This document shows, in pieces, positions 8,462-16,884 of a DNA stretch of 64,000 bases. The stretch comes from Agrobacterium fabrum str. C58 (GTDB lineage Bacteria; Pseudomonadota; Alphaproteobacteria; Rhizobiales; Rhizobiaceae): NCBI RefSeq assembly GCF_000092025.1, contig NC_003062.2, positions 928,001-992,000 of the forward strand. Direction: 5' to 3'. The notes beneath the pieces were generated by a model. The model saw nothing but the letters and a program-made list of their open reading frames with translations, had not been told where the DNA came from and ran no database searches. The position numbers and the translations under genes are program-made. Each line of letters starts with the position of its first letter. Within the stretch, counting starts at the first letter, position 1.

Positions 8462-8893
8462 ATGGCAATCGCCGACAAGGACCGGGCGCTGCTCGCCCTG
8501 CTTTCCGAAAACGCCCGCATGCCGGTGGCGGAACTGGCGCGCAAACTCGGGCTTTCCCGTACCACCGTGCAGGCGCGAATCGAGCGGCTGGAGGCCGATG
8601 GTGTGATTGCCGGTTACGGCTTGCGGCTGTCGGAAAGTTATCTTTCCGGGCTGGTGCGCGCCCATGTGCTGATCACCATCGGGCCGAAGGCACTGCCGGC
8701 GGTGACGGCGGCGCTCACCGCCATAAAAGAGGTGACGACGCTGCATTCGGTCAGCGGCACCTTCGATCTCATCGCCATTCTCGCCGCCCCCTCGATCCTC
8801 GATCTCGATCGGCTGATCGACAGGATCGGCGCACTTGATGGCGTGGAGCGCACGCTGTCGTCGATCATTCTGTCCACGCGGATTTCGCGATAG
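8462..8893 (+). CDS. Lrp/AsnC-family transcriptional regulator
   Basis: A 143-aa feast/famine regulator. The N-terminal helix-turn-helix is at about residues 5-60 (A-R-M-P-V-A-E-L-A-R-K-L-G-L-S-R-T-T-V) and the RAM ligand domain at about 66-140, ending in L-S-S-I-I-L-S-T. ATG 8462 follows AGGA at 8449-8452; a TTG three codons upstream is an alternative. It is divergent from the saccharopine-dehydrogenase-like gene and probably controls it, with an amino acid as likely effector. Confidence 0.88.
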   Translation: MAIADKDRALLALLSENARMPVAELARKLGLSRTTVQARIERLEADGVIAGYGLRLSESYLSGLVRAHVLITIGPKALPAVTAALTAIKEVTTLHSVSGTFDLIAILAAPSILDLDRLIDRIGALDGVERTLSSIILSTRISR

Positions 8894-8924
8894 CGATTAC
8901 GGGGAGTATAGGGGCTGTCACGGG

Positions 8925-9293
8925 CTAAGCCGCTACCCTCTCATCATAAGCCCTCTGCGCCGCCATCACCGCCTCGATATTGCCTTCCGCCCAATGGGCG
9001 AGTGCCGCCACCGTTTCGGTCAGCGTCCGCCCCAGCGGCGTCAGCGAATATTCGACCGTCACCGGCACGGTCGGAAAGGCCTGCCGTGAAATCAGGCCGT
9101 CGCGCTCGAGCTTCTTCAGCGTCTGCGACAGCACCTTCTGCGAAATGCCCTTAATCTCCCGCCGCAGCAGGTTGAAGCGCACCGCATCCACCCGCAATTT
9201 GTCGAGTATCAGTAGCGCCCATTTGTCGGCGATCCTGTCCAGCACCATGCGGGTGGGGCAGCGATCCTCATAGACGTCATAGATGTGTTCCAT
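8925..9293 (-). CDS. HxlR-family regulator (QorR/YtfH type)
   Basis: A 122-aa winged-helix protein of the HxlR family: D-R-C-P-T-R near the N-terminus with Cys12, then I-A-D-K-W-A-L-L-I-L, and I-S-Q-K-V-L-S-Q-T-L-K-K-L-E-R-D-G-L-I as the recognition helix. A Cys in this position is the redox sensor in related regulators. It is divergent from an NmrA-type reductase, the classic ytfH/ytfG arrangement. The start is uncertain: ATG 9293 fits family length, and a start at 9320 adds 9 residues. Confidence 0.85.
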   Translation of the reverse strand: MEHIYDVYEDRCPTRMVLDRIADKWALLILDKLRVDAVRFNLLRREIKGISQKVLSQTLKKLERDGLISRQAFPTVPVTVEYSLTPLGRTLTETVAALAHWAEGNIEAVMAAQRAYDERVAA

Positions 9294-9396
9294 CGGTTTG
9301 TTCCGTGCTTTCAGCGGCATCTTTCGGGAGAAATCCGGTTTCCACGAGGAAACCAGATAACCGAAAAGTGCTCTCTTTTCATGATTTCTCCAACGC

Positions 9397-9435
9397 AGTA
9401 TCTGTGTTTTCGAAACATGGTTTCCATTAGATACT
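9397..9435. promoter_or_regulatory. Inverted repeat AGTATCT/AGATACT before the reductase
   Basis: AGTATCT (9397-9403) and AGATACT (9429-9435) form a perfect 7-bp inverted pair 14 bases upstream of the reductase ATG. Another dyad, GGTTTCC-ACGA-GGAAACC, lies at 9337-9354. Either could bind the divergent HxlR regulator. Confidence 0.4.
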
Positions 9436-9448
9436 AAGGATATTTGAG

Positions 9449-10288
9449 ATGACAGGCAAGATACTCGTGATCGGTTCGACAGGCACCATCGGCACACCGC
9501 TGGTTAAAGCGCTGGTTGCAAGGGGCGAAAGCGTGAAGGCGGCGTCGCGCAGCGGTAAGCCGACCAATGGCGCGGAAGGCGTGCGCTTCGATTATACCGA
9601 CCACGCCACTTTCGCGGATGCATTTGACGGCGTTGATCGCCTGTTCCTCATGCTGGCCGGCGGGCGTCTGGATACCATCGATGCACTGACGCCGGTCGTC
9701 GAGGAGGCCGCACGCCGCAAGGTGAAGATCGTCTTCCTCAGCGTTCTCGGTGTCGACGCCGACGATTCCATTCCCTATCGCCAGATCGAACTGAAGATCA
9801 TCGCGTCAGGCACGCCTTACGTCATCCTGCGCCCCAACTGGTTCGCGGATAATTTCCACAGCTACTGGAAGGCCGGCATCGAGCACGGTCAGATCGCCGT
9901 TCCCGGCGGCGAGGGCAAGTCGAGCTTTATCGATGTGCGTGATATCGCCGACAGTGCCGCCGCGGCGCTTACCTCCGACGCCTTTAATGGCAAGGCTTTC
10001 AACCTAACGGGCCCGCAGGCGTTTGGTTACGCCGAGGCGGCTGCGCTGATCTCACAGGCGATCGGCAAGCCGGTGTCCTATAGCGCCGTTTCGGACGACG
10101 TCTTCATCGGCATCCTCACCGGTGCCGGCGTGCCGCAGGACTACGCATCCTTCCTCGCCTCGATCTTCTATCCCGTGCGTGAAGGCTGGACGGCCGTGGT
10201 GACCGGCGACGCGGAAACGCTGACCGGCCATGCTCCGCGTTCGCTGGAAACCTATATTGCCGACAATCTGGACCGCTTGAAGGGCTGA
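9449..10288 (+). CDS. NmrA-family NAD(P)H:quinone reductase (QorB/YtfG-like)
   Basis: A 279-aa atypical short-chain dehydrogenase. Its dinucleotide motif G-S-T-G-T-I-G-T-P sits at the N-terminus, and R-P-N-W-F-A-D-N-F is typical of the NmrA/QorB subfamily. These cytoplasmic enzymes reduce quinones or azo compounds with NADPH. AAGGA at 9435-9439 supports the start. The divergent HxlR regulator suggests induction by electrophiles. Substrate not determined. Confidence 0.82.
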   Translation: MTGKILVIGSTGTIGTPLVKALVARGESVKAASRSGKPTNGAEGVRFDYTDHATFADAFDGVDRLFLMLAGGRLDTIDALTPVVEEAARRKVKIVFLSVLGVDADDSIPYRQIELKIIASGTPYVILRPNWFADNFHSYWKAGIEHGQIAVPGGEGKSSFIDVRDIADSAAAALTSDAFNGKAFNLTGPQAFGYAEAAALISQAIGKPVSYSAVSDDVFIGILTGAGVPQDYASFLASIFYPVREGWTAVVTGDAETLTGHAPRSLETYIADNLDRLKG

Positions 10289-10311
10289 GGCTCAAAGCGG
10301 GCCCGCTGCGC

Positions 10312-11973
10312 TTACGCCGGATCGGTGGAGCCGCGGCGGGCCTTGAAGAGCATCTTCAACCGCTGGATATCCTCGGCATTCCAGCCCTGTGGCTGGGTCA
10401 CCTCCATCCATGCGTCGATATAATGCTCCGGCGCATAGACATGGCCATAACCCATTGGCGCCGTGGTCGCGGCGGCAACATCGAGCCCGAGCTGCAGCAG
10501 GGTGACCACCGGGAACCAGCGGAAGGACGTGGAAACGTCGGGACCATGATGCACCATCCATTGCGGCCGCCGGTAAAGCGAAGCGGCTTCGAAGAAGGTG
10601 ATGGGGTCGCTGGCATATTGCAGATAGACGATCCGCATCGGACCCCAGTCCACACCGGGCATATGGGCTGTCGTATATTGGTTGGCAAAGCGGATGACGG
10701 AGGAATCGCGGAAACGCGGCAGCCATTCCGGCGTGCCCTCCACCCGGCCATTTGTGGCCATGCGCCAGGTGGGGCTGGAAAAGGGCGGGCCGCTCCACAA
10801 GGCGCCCTGGAACGGGTCGGACAGCACATCATAGAGATCGGATGATTTCTGCGAATTGAGCGAACCGAGGCTGAGGCCATGCAGGTAGAGCTTCGGCCGT
10901 GTCTCCTTCGGCAAGGTGGTCCAATAGCCATAAACGGCTTCGAACAGGGCGCGCGCCGTCTCGACGCCGTAATCCGGTTCGGTCAGCAGCGCGATCCAGC
11001 TGGAGAGATAGGAATATTGCACGGCGACGCTGGCGATATCGCCATCATGCAGATATTCCACCGTATCCAGCGCTTCCGGATCGATCCAGCCGGTGCCGGT
11101 GGGGATGACGACGAGCAGAACCTTGCGCTCGAAACCGCCGACCCGCTTCAACTCCTGAAGCGCCAGCGCCGCCCGCTCTTCGGGTGTGGCGGCGGAATTC
11201 AGGCCCGCATAGACCCGGAGCGGCTCCTTGGCCGGGCGATGGGTGAAGGCGGAAATCTGCGTGCCGGCGGGGCCTTCCGCGACGAATTCCCGCCCGCGGC
11301 GGCCAAGCGATTCCCATGTCATCAACGAGGCGCTGCTGCCGGTTTTCAGCGGATCGGCCGGGCGCGGCACGTCAGGCTCGATCAGCGAATCCACCTGTTT
11401 CAGCGAGGAATCGGCAAACTTCAGGCCGATATCGAAGATCAGCCCGTTGAGCAGCATCCATGACAGCACGATGGCGGCGGCGATGCCGAGAACATTGGCC
11501 AGTCGGCGCGGCAGGAAGTGACGGCTGCGGGCGGCAAAGAACCGGCGGATCAGCTGGAAAAGCCGACCAGCGCCGATGAGCAGGGCCGCGACCAGCACGG
11601 CAAGGCCGCCGGTCTTGGTGGGGTGGGCGCTGGGCAGCGGATCAAGCTCCATCAGAACGCGAATCGAATTCTGCCAGTCCTTCGCCTGCCACAGGAAGGC
11701 AATCGCCGTGATGGCGGCGGCAAGGGCGATGAGAAACCGGACGCCGCGGACATTGTGGCGCGAGGGCTCGGGCAGCTCCAGATAGGCCCAGATGGCATGC
11801 AGGGCAACGCCGATCATGTAACCGATGGCGAAGGAAAAACCGCACAAAACGCCTTGCATCAGCCATGTACGCGGCAGAAGCGAGGGTGTGAGAGAAGCGC
11901 AGAAGAGTACCGTGCCGAAGACGATGCCGGTTGCCGAAAGACCCGCAAACAACCGCTCAACCCATTGTTTCAC
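10312..11973 (-). CDS. Membrane-anchored alpha/beta hydrolase (Abhydrolase_9 family)
   Basis: A protein of about 553 residues. The N-terminal third has four or five membrane helices (about residues 8-190), matching the Abhydrolase_9 N-terminal domain. The C-terminal part is an alpha/beta hydrolase with the nucleophile elbow H-G-L-S-L-G-S. The hydrolase domain probably faces the periplasm, with a lipid or ester substrate; neither is proven. GTG 11973 or TTG 11976 are the possible starts, both after AGGGGC at 11985-11990. The frame stays open far upstream across the terminase gene, but that part is antisense shadow. Confidence 0.8.
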   Translation of the reverse strand: MKQWVERLFAGLSATGIVFGTVLFCASLTPSLLPRTWLMQGVLCGFSFAIGYMIGVALHAIWAYLELPEPSRHNVRGVRFLIALAAAITAIAFLWQAKDWQNSIRVLMELDPLPSAHPTKTGGLAVLVAALLIGAGRLFQLIRRFFAARSRHFLPRRLANVLGIAAAIVLSWMLLNGLIFDIGLKFADSSLKQVDSLIEPDVPRPADPLKTGSSASLMTWESLGRRGREFVAEGPAGTQISAFTHRPAKEPLRVYAGLNSAATPEERAALALQELKRVGGFERKVLLVVIPTGTGWIDPEALDTVEYLHDGDIASVAVQYSYLSSWIALLTEPDYGVETARALFEAVYGYWTTLPKETRPKLYLHGLSLGSLNSQKSSDLYDVLSDPFQGALWSGPPFSSPTWRMATNGRVEGTPEWLPRFRDSSVIRFANQYTTAHMPGVDWGPMRIVYLQYASDPITFFEAASLYRRPQWMVHHGPDVSTSFRWFPVVTLLQLGLDVAAATTAPMGYGHVYAPEHYIDAWMEVTQPQGWNAEDIQRLKMLFKARRGSTDPA

Positions 11974-12162
11974 CAACTTGACTTGCCCCTTCTGTCCACC
12001 GCTTGCGGCGCAAGTGTAGTATGGTGCGGGGAAGGGTGCAAATGCTGTCATTAGGATAAAAATCACAATTATAGGAAAATAATCCTTTACAGCGTGACGG
12101 TGGTTTGGTAGTGTTTGGGTACGGTCGGAGATTTGCGGGCAAAGCTGCCTTGTGTCTCTCGA

Positions 12163-12168
12163 TATAAT
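12163..12168 (+). promoter_or_regulatory. Candidate -10 box before the GTA cluster
   Basis: A perfect TATAAT lies 18 bases upstream of the first GTA ATG. No good -35 box is visible at the right distance, so an activator may be needed; RcGTA clusters depend on a dedicated activator. Low confidence. Confidence 0.25.
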
Positions 12169-12186
12169 CACTCCCAGGCCAATCCC

Positions 12187-12711
12187 ATGACAAGTTCCCA
12201 CACTTACGACCCGGCGCTCTACGGAGCCTGGCCGGAGACGCCCGCTTATGCCGACGATGACATGCCGGAAGCCGCCCCCGAAATAAAATCGCGGGCCGAC
12301 AGGCTGGCCGCCGAGGATGCGGCGCGTAATGGCAATCTGCGACAATTGCTGAATGAGCTGACAGAGGAGATGCGCCAGCAATTCTCGATGTACCGCAATA
12401 TGCGGGAGGCGGGCGAGGCGGGGCTTTTGCCCGATGCCGATGATGCGCAGGCCAAGCAGGCGCGCGCCGATGTGAAAATCGCAACGGATCAGCTGTCGCT
12501 CATCGTCCGCACGCTGGAACGGATCGATGCCCTGCAACGGGTGTTGGCGCAGGAACGGCAGGCGCTTATGGCCGAGGATGAAACCGAGACCGAGGACTAC
12601 GAGGCGGCGGTGGCGCATTTCCTTGGACGCATCGACGATTTGGCCGAGCAGAAATGCCGAGAGAGGCTGGAGGCGATCGCTGCGTTGGGCACTTCCGTCG
12701 GGTCTGGCTGA
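12187..12711 (+). CDS. GTA gp1-position protein, candidate small terminase
   Basis: A 174-aa acidic, helix-rich protein with probable coiled-coil stretches at about residues 55-80 and 95-145. It sits 3 bases before the TerL gene, where RcGTA encodes its small terminase gp1. No helix-turn-helix is visible, in line with the RcGTA subunit, which packages DNA without strong site choice. The ribosome binding site is weak. The assignment is from position and general character rather than motifs. Confidence 0.55.
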   Translation: MTSSHTYDPALYGAWPETPAYADDDMPEAAPEIKSRADRLAAEDAARNGNLRQLLNELTEEMRQQFSMYRNMREAGEAGLLPDADDAQAKQARADVKIATDQLSLIVRTLERIDALQRVLAQERQALMAEDETETEDYEAAVAHFLGRIDDLAEQKCRERLEAIAALGTSVGSG

Positions 12712-12714
12712 GGC

Positions 12715-13974
12715 ATGGCGGAATTTTTGACTGAAACCCGCTTGCAGGGACAGGTCTTCAACCTCCTGCGCGACTGGCGTTTCATCGGCAACCTGCCGCA
12801 GCAGGCGCCGGAGGGTGAGTGGCGGACATGGCTGCTGATCGGCGGACGTGGTTCCGGCAAGACCCGCGCCGGGGCCGAATGGGTGCACGCCGTTGCTTCC
12901 GCCGGCAAACAGTCGGATCTGCGCATCGCGCTGGTGGCTGAAACACTGGGCGATGCCCGCGAGGTGATGATCGACGGCATTTCCGGCATCTGCCGCATTG
13001 CCCGCCGCCATCGTCCCGCCTTCGAAGTGTCGCGCCGCCGGCTCCTCTGGCCGAATGGCGCGATGGCGCAGGTATTTTCCTCGGAGGACCCGGAAAGCCT
13101 GCGCGGCCCGCAATTTCACTTGGCCTGGTCGGATGAGCTGGGCAAATGGAAATATCCGCAGGAAACCTGGGACATGCTGCAATTTGGCCTTCGCCTGGGC
13201 GAGATGCCACGGCAACTGGTGACCACCACGCCGCGGCCCATCCCGCTGCTGAAGGCGTTGCTTTCTGATCCGACAAGCCGGGTGGCGCGGATGCCGACGG
13301 CGATGAATGCGCAGAACCTGTCGCCCGGTTTCCTGAAGGCCATGCAGGAGCGGTACGGCGGCACGCGGCTCGGCCGTCAGGAAATCGGCGGCGAGTTGAT
13401 CGATGAGCGCGAAGGCGCGCTGTGGAAACGCGCCGATTTGGAAGCGATCATCGAGGCGGCGCATGAGCCGTTATCGCGCATCGTGGTGGCAGTCGATCCG
13501 CCTGCCGGTGTGGGAGAGAATTCCTGCTGCGGCATCGTTGTGGCGGGGCTTGGCATGTCCGGGCGGCTTGTGGTGCTGGCGGATTGTTCGGTGGAGGGTG
13601 AAACACCAGCGGGCTGGGCGCGCGCCGTGGTCGCCGCCTTCCGCCGCCACGAGGCGGACCGGGTGGTGGCCGAGGTCAACCAGGGTGGCGAAATGGTGCG
13701 GGCCATGCTGCAGAGCATAGATGCCAACCTGCCACTGACGCTGGTGCGCGCCAGCCGCGGCAAATTCACCCGCGCCGAGCCCGTCGCGGCACTCTACGAG
13801 CAGGGCCGGGTGCGCCATTCGGGGAGATTTGAAAAGCTGGAGGACCAGATGACGGATTTCGGGCCCGATGGCCTGTCATCCGGGCGTTCGCCAGACAGGC
13901 TGGACGCGCTCGTCTGGGCGATCACGGCACTGACGACGATGGTGGTGAATGAGCCGAGGGTGCGGGGGATGTGA
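12715..13974 (+). CDS. GTA terminase large subunit (TerL, gp2)
   Basis: A 419-aa DNA-packaging motor. The ATPase has Walker A G-G-R-G-S-G-K-T (residues 43-50), Walker B L-A-W-S-D-E (Asp140, Glu141) and the coupling motif T-T-T-P-R-P (170-175). The nuclease domain keeps its acidic set: Asp261 (V-A-V-D-P-P), Glu320 (V-V-A-E-V-N) and Asp394/Asp397 (S-P-D-R-L-D). Nothing suggests inactivation. It would pump host DNA into GTA heads. It is followed by a palindrome and a small gene on the other strand, so the run of genes breaks here. Confidence 0.95.
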   Translation: MAEFLTETRLQGQVFNLLRDWRFIGNLPQQAPEGEWRTWLLIGGRGSGKTRAGAEWVHAVASAGKQSDLRIALVAETLGDAREVMIDGISGICRIARRHRPAFEVSRRRLLWPNGAMAQVFSSEDPESLRGPQFHLAWSDELGKWKYPQETWDMLQFGLRLGEMPRQLVTTTPRPIPLLKALLSDPTSRVARMPTAMNAQNLSPGFLKAMQERYGGTRLGRQEIGGELIDEREGALWKRADLEAIIEAAHEPLSRIVVAVDPPAGVGENSCCGIVVAGLGMSGRLVVLADCSVEGETPAGWARAVVAAFRRHEADRVVAEVNQGGEMVRAMLQSIDANLPLTLVRASRGKFTRAEPVAALYEQGRVRHSGRFEKLEDQMTDFGPDGLSSGRSPDRLDALVWAITALTTMVVNEPRVRGM

Positions 13975-14034
13975 GCTGGTGATTTCGGGCCTGCGAGCAG
14001 GGCTATCGAACCGCAAACAAGCGGGTGCCGCATG

Positions 14035-14061
14035 TTTCTTCTCCCCGGCGGGGAGAAGAAA
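14035..14061. terminator. Terminator-like palindrome C1 after TerL
   Basis: TTTCTTCTCCCC-GGC-GGGGAGAAGAAA is a perfect 12-bp inverted repeat, flanked by a second layer (GGTGCCG / CGGCACC). It lies between the convergent terL gene and the small minus-strand gene. It belongs to a family also seen at 19323 and 39778, so it is as much a repeat as a terminator. Confidence 0.5.
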
Positions 14062-14104
14062 TCTTCGGCACCGCATCCGCCCAAAAGCGGGCATCCGGTG
14101 GGCC

Positions 14105-14212
14105 TTACTTCTTCGGAGACTGCGCGGGTTTCGGCTGAGAACCGGTTTCGCGCATCTGGCGCCACTCGTTTTCGAGGCGGTCATAAACGGTCTGGGGGAT
14201 TGTCGCTGTCAT
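14105..14212 (-). CDS. 35-aa small protein inside the GTA cluster
   Basis: ATG 14212 to TAA 14105 on the minus strand encodes 35 residues, beginning M-T-A-T-I-P-Q-T-V-Y-D-R-L-E-N-E-W and ending in a Lys/Pro-rich tail. A full AAGGAGG ribosome binding site lies 8 bases upstream, the strongest in this region, which argues for real translation. It is hydrophilic with no membrane segment or Cys. Function unknown. Confidence 0.55.
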   Translation of the reverse strand: MTATIPQTVYDRLENEWRQMRETGSQPKPAQSPKK

Positions 14213-14422
14213 GGTGGCATTCCTCCTTGATTGGTTAACGCAGCTGAACTGCGCGGTGAATGGAGTTAGCGCGCTAAGGTTCCGGAATTCAAGGAATTTT
14301 TTACCCCAAAACCCCGGGCGGCGGATTAAAATCGATTAAGGTTTTTTCAAATCGATTTAGTCCTGACGGCTGTCATGTGGAAAACCGGGCGCTTTGCCGC
14401 CCGTCACTTTCAGGAGCCTTCC

Positions 14423-15076
14423 ATGGCCTATGACGAGGCGCGATTCTTCGCGTCGGTGCGAATTTCTATTTTCGGGGGCCGCCTGCGCGCCGCCCAGCTT
14501 GCCGGCACGAAAACGGTGCTTGCCGGTTTCGAAAAGGCGCTGCCGGGCGGCGATCCGCGCTGGCTGGCCTATATGCTGGCGACGGCCTTTCACGAGACGG
14601 CGGCGACAATGCAGCCGGTGCGCGAGACATTGGCGGCAAGCGATGCCGAAGCGATCGTGAGACTCGACCGCGCCTTTGCGGCGGGCAGGCTGCCCATGGT
14701 GCGCAAACCCTATTGGCGGCTCGATGCCGAAGGAAAAAGCTGGCTGGGGCGCGGTTTCGTGCAACTGACCCATCGCCGCAACTACGAAGCCATGTCGGCG
14801 CTGACCGGCATCGACCTGGTGAAGCGCCCGGAGCGGGCCATGGAGGCGGAAGTGGCAACGGCGATCCTGATTCACGGCATGGTGGCCGGCAGCTTCACCG
14901 GCCGCAGCCTTGCCGATTTCTTCAGTGGCGAAGACGAGGATTGGGATGGCGCCCGCGCCATCATCAATGGCAGCGACCGGGCGCGGCTCATAGGCAGCTA
15001 CGGACGGGCATTTCATCGCGCCCTTGTTATGGCGCCGATTGTCACGGCGCGGATTGAACCGGCGTCGGCCAGATGA
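14423..15076 (+). CDS. GTA-linked GH19-type endolysin
   Basis: A 217-aa lysozyme-fold muramidase or chitinase-like enzyme. Motifs shared with phage GH19 endolysins are A-T-A-F-H-E-T-A (catalytic Glu region, about residues 53-60) and W-L-G-R-G-F-V-Q-L-T-H-R-R-N-Y at about 107-121. It lacks a signal peptide, so release to the wall would need a holin or membrane damage. CAGGAG at 11 bases to 6 bases before ATG 14423 fixes the start. In RcGTA the lysis genes are elsewhere; here one lies between TerL and portal. Confidence 0.8.
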   Translation: MAYDEARFFASVRISIFGGRLRAAQLAGTKTVLAGFEKALPGGDPRWLAYMLATAFHETAATMQPVRETLAASDAEAIVRLDRAFAAGRLPMVRKPYWRLDAEGKSWLGRGFVQLTHRRNYEAMSALTGIDLVKRPERAMEAEVATAILIHGMVAGSFTGRSLADFFSGEDEDWDGARAIINGSDRARLIGSYGRAFHRALVMAPIVTARIEPASAR

Positions 15077-15134
15077 TAACCCGTTACACCGTGCCGCTGA
15101 GGCCGCTCTTGAACTTTGCATGACAGGTGACACC

Positions 15135-15443
15135 GTGATCCGCCATATCGTCTTTTTCACCGTTCCCGAGGAAAACCGCGACGCCGTGCGCAAGGGGCTT
15201 TCCGGCCTCACCGCCATACCGCATGCGCTGAAGCTGGAAATCGGCGAGAACGTCAAGAAGGATCAATGGGGCAACTCGGTCGATTTCATCGTCTATGGCG
15301 AGTTTGAAAACGAGGCGGCGCTGGCGGCCTACAAGGCCGATCCGGCCTATGACCTTTCGACCCGCACGGTAAAGCCCCTGCGCGAGACCCGTGTTGCGGC
15401 CGATTTCAACAGCGATACGGCGGTGAAGGCCCCGATCCGGTAA
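15135..15443 (+). CDS. Dabb (stress-responsive A/B barrel) domain protein
   Basis: A 102-aa protein of the dimeric alpha/beta-barrel Dabb family, recognised by the opening I-R-H-I-V-F-F-T-V, the internal E-I-G-E-N and the final strand region. GTG 15135 is preferred because AGGTG lies just before it and family members start with M-I-R-H; ATG 15120 would add 5 residues without a good ribosome binding site. It has no known role in GTAs and looks like a passenger gene. Confidence 0.75.
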   Translation: MIRHIVFFTVPEENRDAVRKGLSGLTAIPHALKLEIGENVKKDQWGNSVDFIVYGEFENEAALAAYKADPAYDLSTRTVKPLRETRVAADFNSDTAVKAPIR

Positions 15444-15538
15444 CGTCTCGTTTCGTCTGCGAAGTAACGCGCATGCACATTTAGTCTGCTGACAACGGGC
15501 GCAAACCTTCCTCCGTCATAGGGCTCAGGCCTCCTCCG

Positions 15539-15657
15539 CCCTCATTCCTGTGCTTGTCACAGGAATCCAGTCGACGCGCGTCTGCGCGGCGAGAGGACTC
15601 TTTTCAGCCAAAGGACTTTGGCTGGCTGGATCCCTGTGAGAAACACGGGGAAGAGGG
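15539..15657. repeat. Long-hairpin intergenic repeat, copy A2
   Basis: A second copy of the A family with core TCGACGCGCGTCTGCGCGGCG and inner hairpin AGCCAAAGGACTTTGGCT. The hairpin differs from A3 by a paired change (C to A on one arm, G to T on the other), so pairing is kept. The right outer arm is more diverged. It lies 43 bases before the portal gene, inside the GTA cluster. Confidence 0.75.
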
Positions 15658-15699
15658 CCGGGCGGGAGGCTGAGCCGGAATAAAAACAAGGACAATTCC

Positions 15700-16866
15700 A
15701 TGCGATTTCCTTTCTCCCTGCCGTGGCTGCGCCCGGCGGATGGCAAAGCCGTGCCTGAAAGCCGGAAAATGGCCGAGGGCTTCATGGCCGTGGCGGTGCA
15801 GGGCGGGCCCGCCTTCTGGTCCGGCCGTTCCTATGCCGCTCTGGCCCGCGAGGGTTTCATGAAAAACCCGGTCGCCCACCGCGCCGCCCGCATGGTGGCG
15901 GAAACGTCCGCCGCCGTCAGCTGGCTGATTTATGATGGCGACGAGGAGCTGGCCGATCATCCGCTGCTGGCATTGCTGTCGCAGCCGAGCGCCCATATGG
16001 GCGGGCCGGATTTTTTCGAGGCGCTTTACGGCCACCTTATGCTCTCCGGAAACGCCTATATCGAACCGCTGATGATTGGCGGGCGGTTGCGCGAGCTGCA
16101 TCTCCTGAGGCCCGATCGGGTCAGCATCGTCGAGGGGCCGGATGGCTGGCCGGTGGCTTATGAATACCGCGCTGAGGGCCGTGCCGCGCGGCGCATCGCC
16201 GCCGAGCGCGACGGGCTGGGGCTTCTGCATCTGAAGCTTTTCCATCCGCTGGACGACCGGGTCGGTTTTGCGCCGCTCGCCTCTGCCGGTGCGGCGCTCG
16301 ATCTCCACAATGCCGCAAGCCATTGGAACAAGCGCCTGCTCGATAATTCCGCCCGGCCTTCCGGTGCGCTGGTCTATCAGCCCAAGGAGGGCGGCAATCT
16401 CTCCACCGAGCAATATGATCGGCTGAAGCGCGAGCTGGAGGAGGGCTATCAGGGCGCCATGAATGCCGGCCGGCCGCTGCTTCTGGAAGGCGGGCTGGAC
16501 TGGAAGGCCATGGGTCTTTCGCCGCGCGACATGGATTTTCTGGAAGCACGCAACGGTGCTGCCCGCGATATCGCGCTCTCGCTCGGCGTGCCGCCGATGC
16601 TGATCGGTATTCCCGGTGACAATACCTATGCCAATTACCAGGAGGCGAATCGCGCCTTTTATCGCCTCACCGTGCTGCCGCTGGTTTATCGCACGGCGGC
16701 AAGGCTCTGCGGCTGGCTGGCACCGGTCTTCGGCGCCGGGTTGAGGCTTGAACCCGATCTCGACAGGATCGCCGGGCTTGCCGGCGAGCGGGATGCGCTC
16801 TGGACGCGCATCGGCGCGGCATCCTTTTTGAGCGACGAGGAAAAACGCGAAGCCGTCGGTTACTGA
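15700..16866 (+). CDS. GTA portal protein (HK97 family, gp3)
   Basis: A 388-aa HK97-type portal, the dodecameric ring through which DNA enters and leaves the head. Family hallmarks are N-P-V-A-H-R-A-A-R near the start, H-P-L-L-A-L-L, G-N-A-Y-I-E-P, A-S-H-W-N-K-R-L-L-D-N-S-A, and the late G-I-P-G-D-N-T-Y-A-N-Y-Q-E-A-N-R-A-F-Y. Length is normal. AAGGA precedes the ATG. Confidence 0.95.
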   Translation: MRFPFSLPWLRPADGKAVPESRKMAEGFMAVAVQGGPAFWSGRSYAALAREGFMKNPVAHRAARMVAETSAAVSWLIYDGDEELADHPLLALLSQPSAHMGGPDFFEALYGHLMLSGNAYIEPLMIGGRLRELHLLRPDRVSIVEGPDGWPVAYEYRAEGRAARRIAAERDGLGLLHLKLFHPLDDRVGFAPLASAGAALDLHNAASHWNKRLLDNSARPSGALVYQPKEGGNLSTEQYDRLKRELEEGYQGAMNAGRPLLLEGGLDWKAMGLSPRDMDFLEARNGAARDIALSLGVPPMLIGIPGDNTYANYQEANRAFYRLTVLPLVYRTAARLCGWLAPVFGAGLRLEPDLDRIAGLAGERDALWTRIGAASFLSDEEKREAVGY

Positions 16867-16884
16867 GCGGTAGGAACCACGTCC

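Noticed and set aside
12000..12186. Attachment site or tRNA next to the GTA
   Set aside because: No tRNA-like fold or direct repeat pair was found at either end (near 12000 or 30400); GTAs do not integrate.
11974..13464. Open minus-strand frame continuing the alpha/beta hydrolase upstream across TerL
   Set aside because: It is antisense to the TerL gene, low in hydrophobic order, and rich in Arg/Gly/Pro/His as expected of a shadow frame in GC-rich DNA.
14326..14339. TTAA-N6-TTAA before the endolysin as a CtrA box
   Set aside because: The spacer is 6, not 7, and the trailing C is missing. CtrA control of the GTA would be attractive, but this site does not support it.
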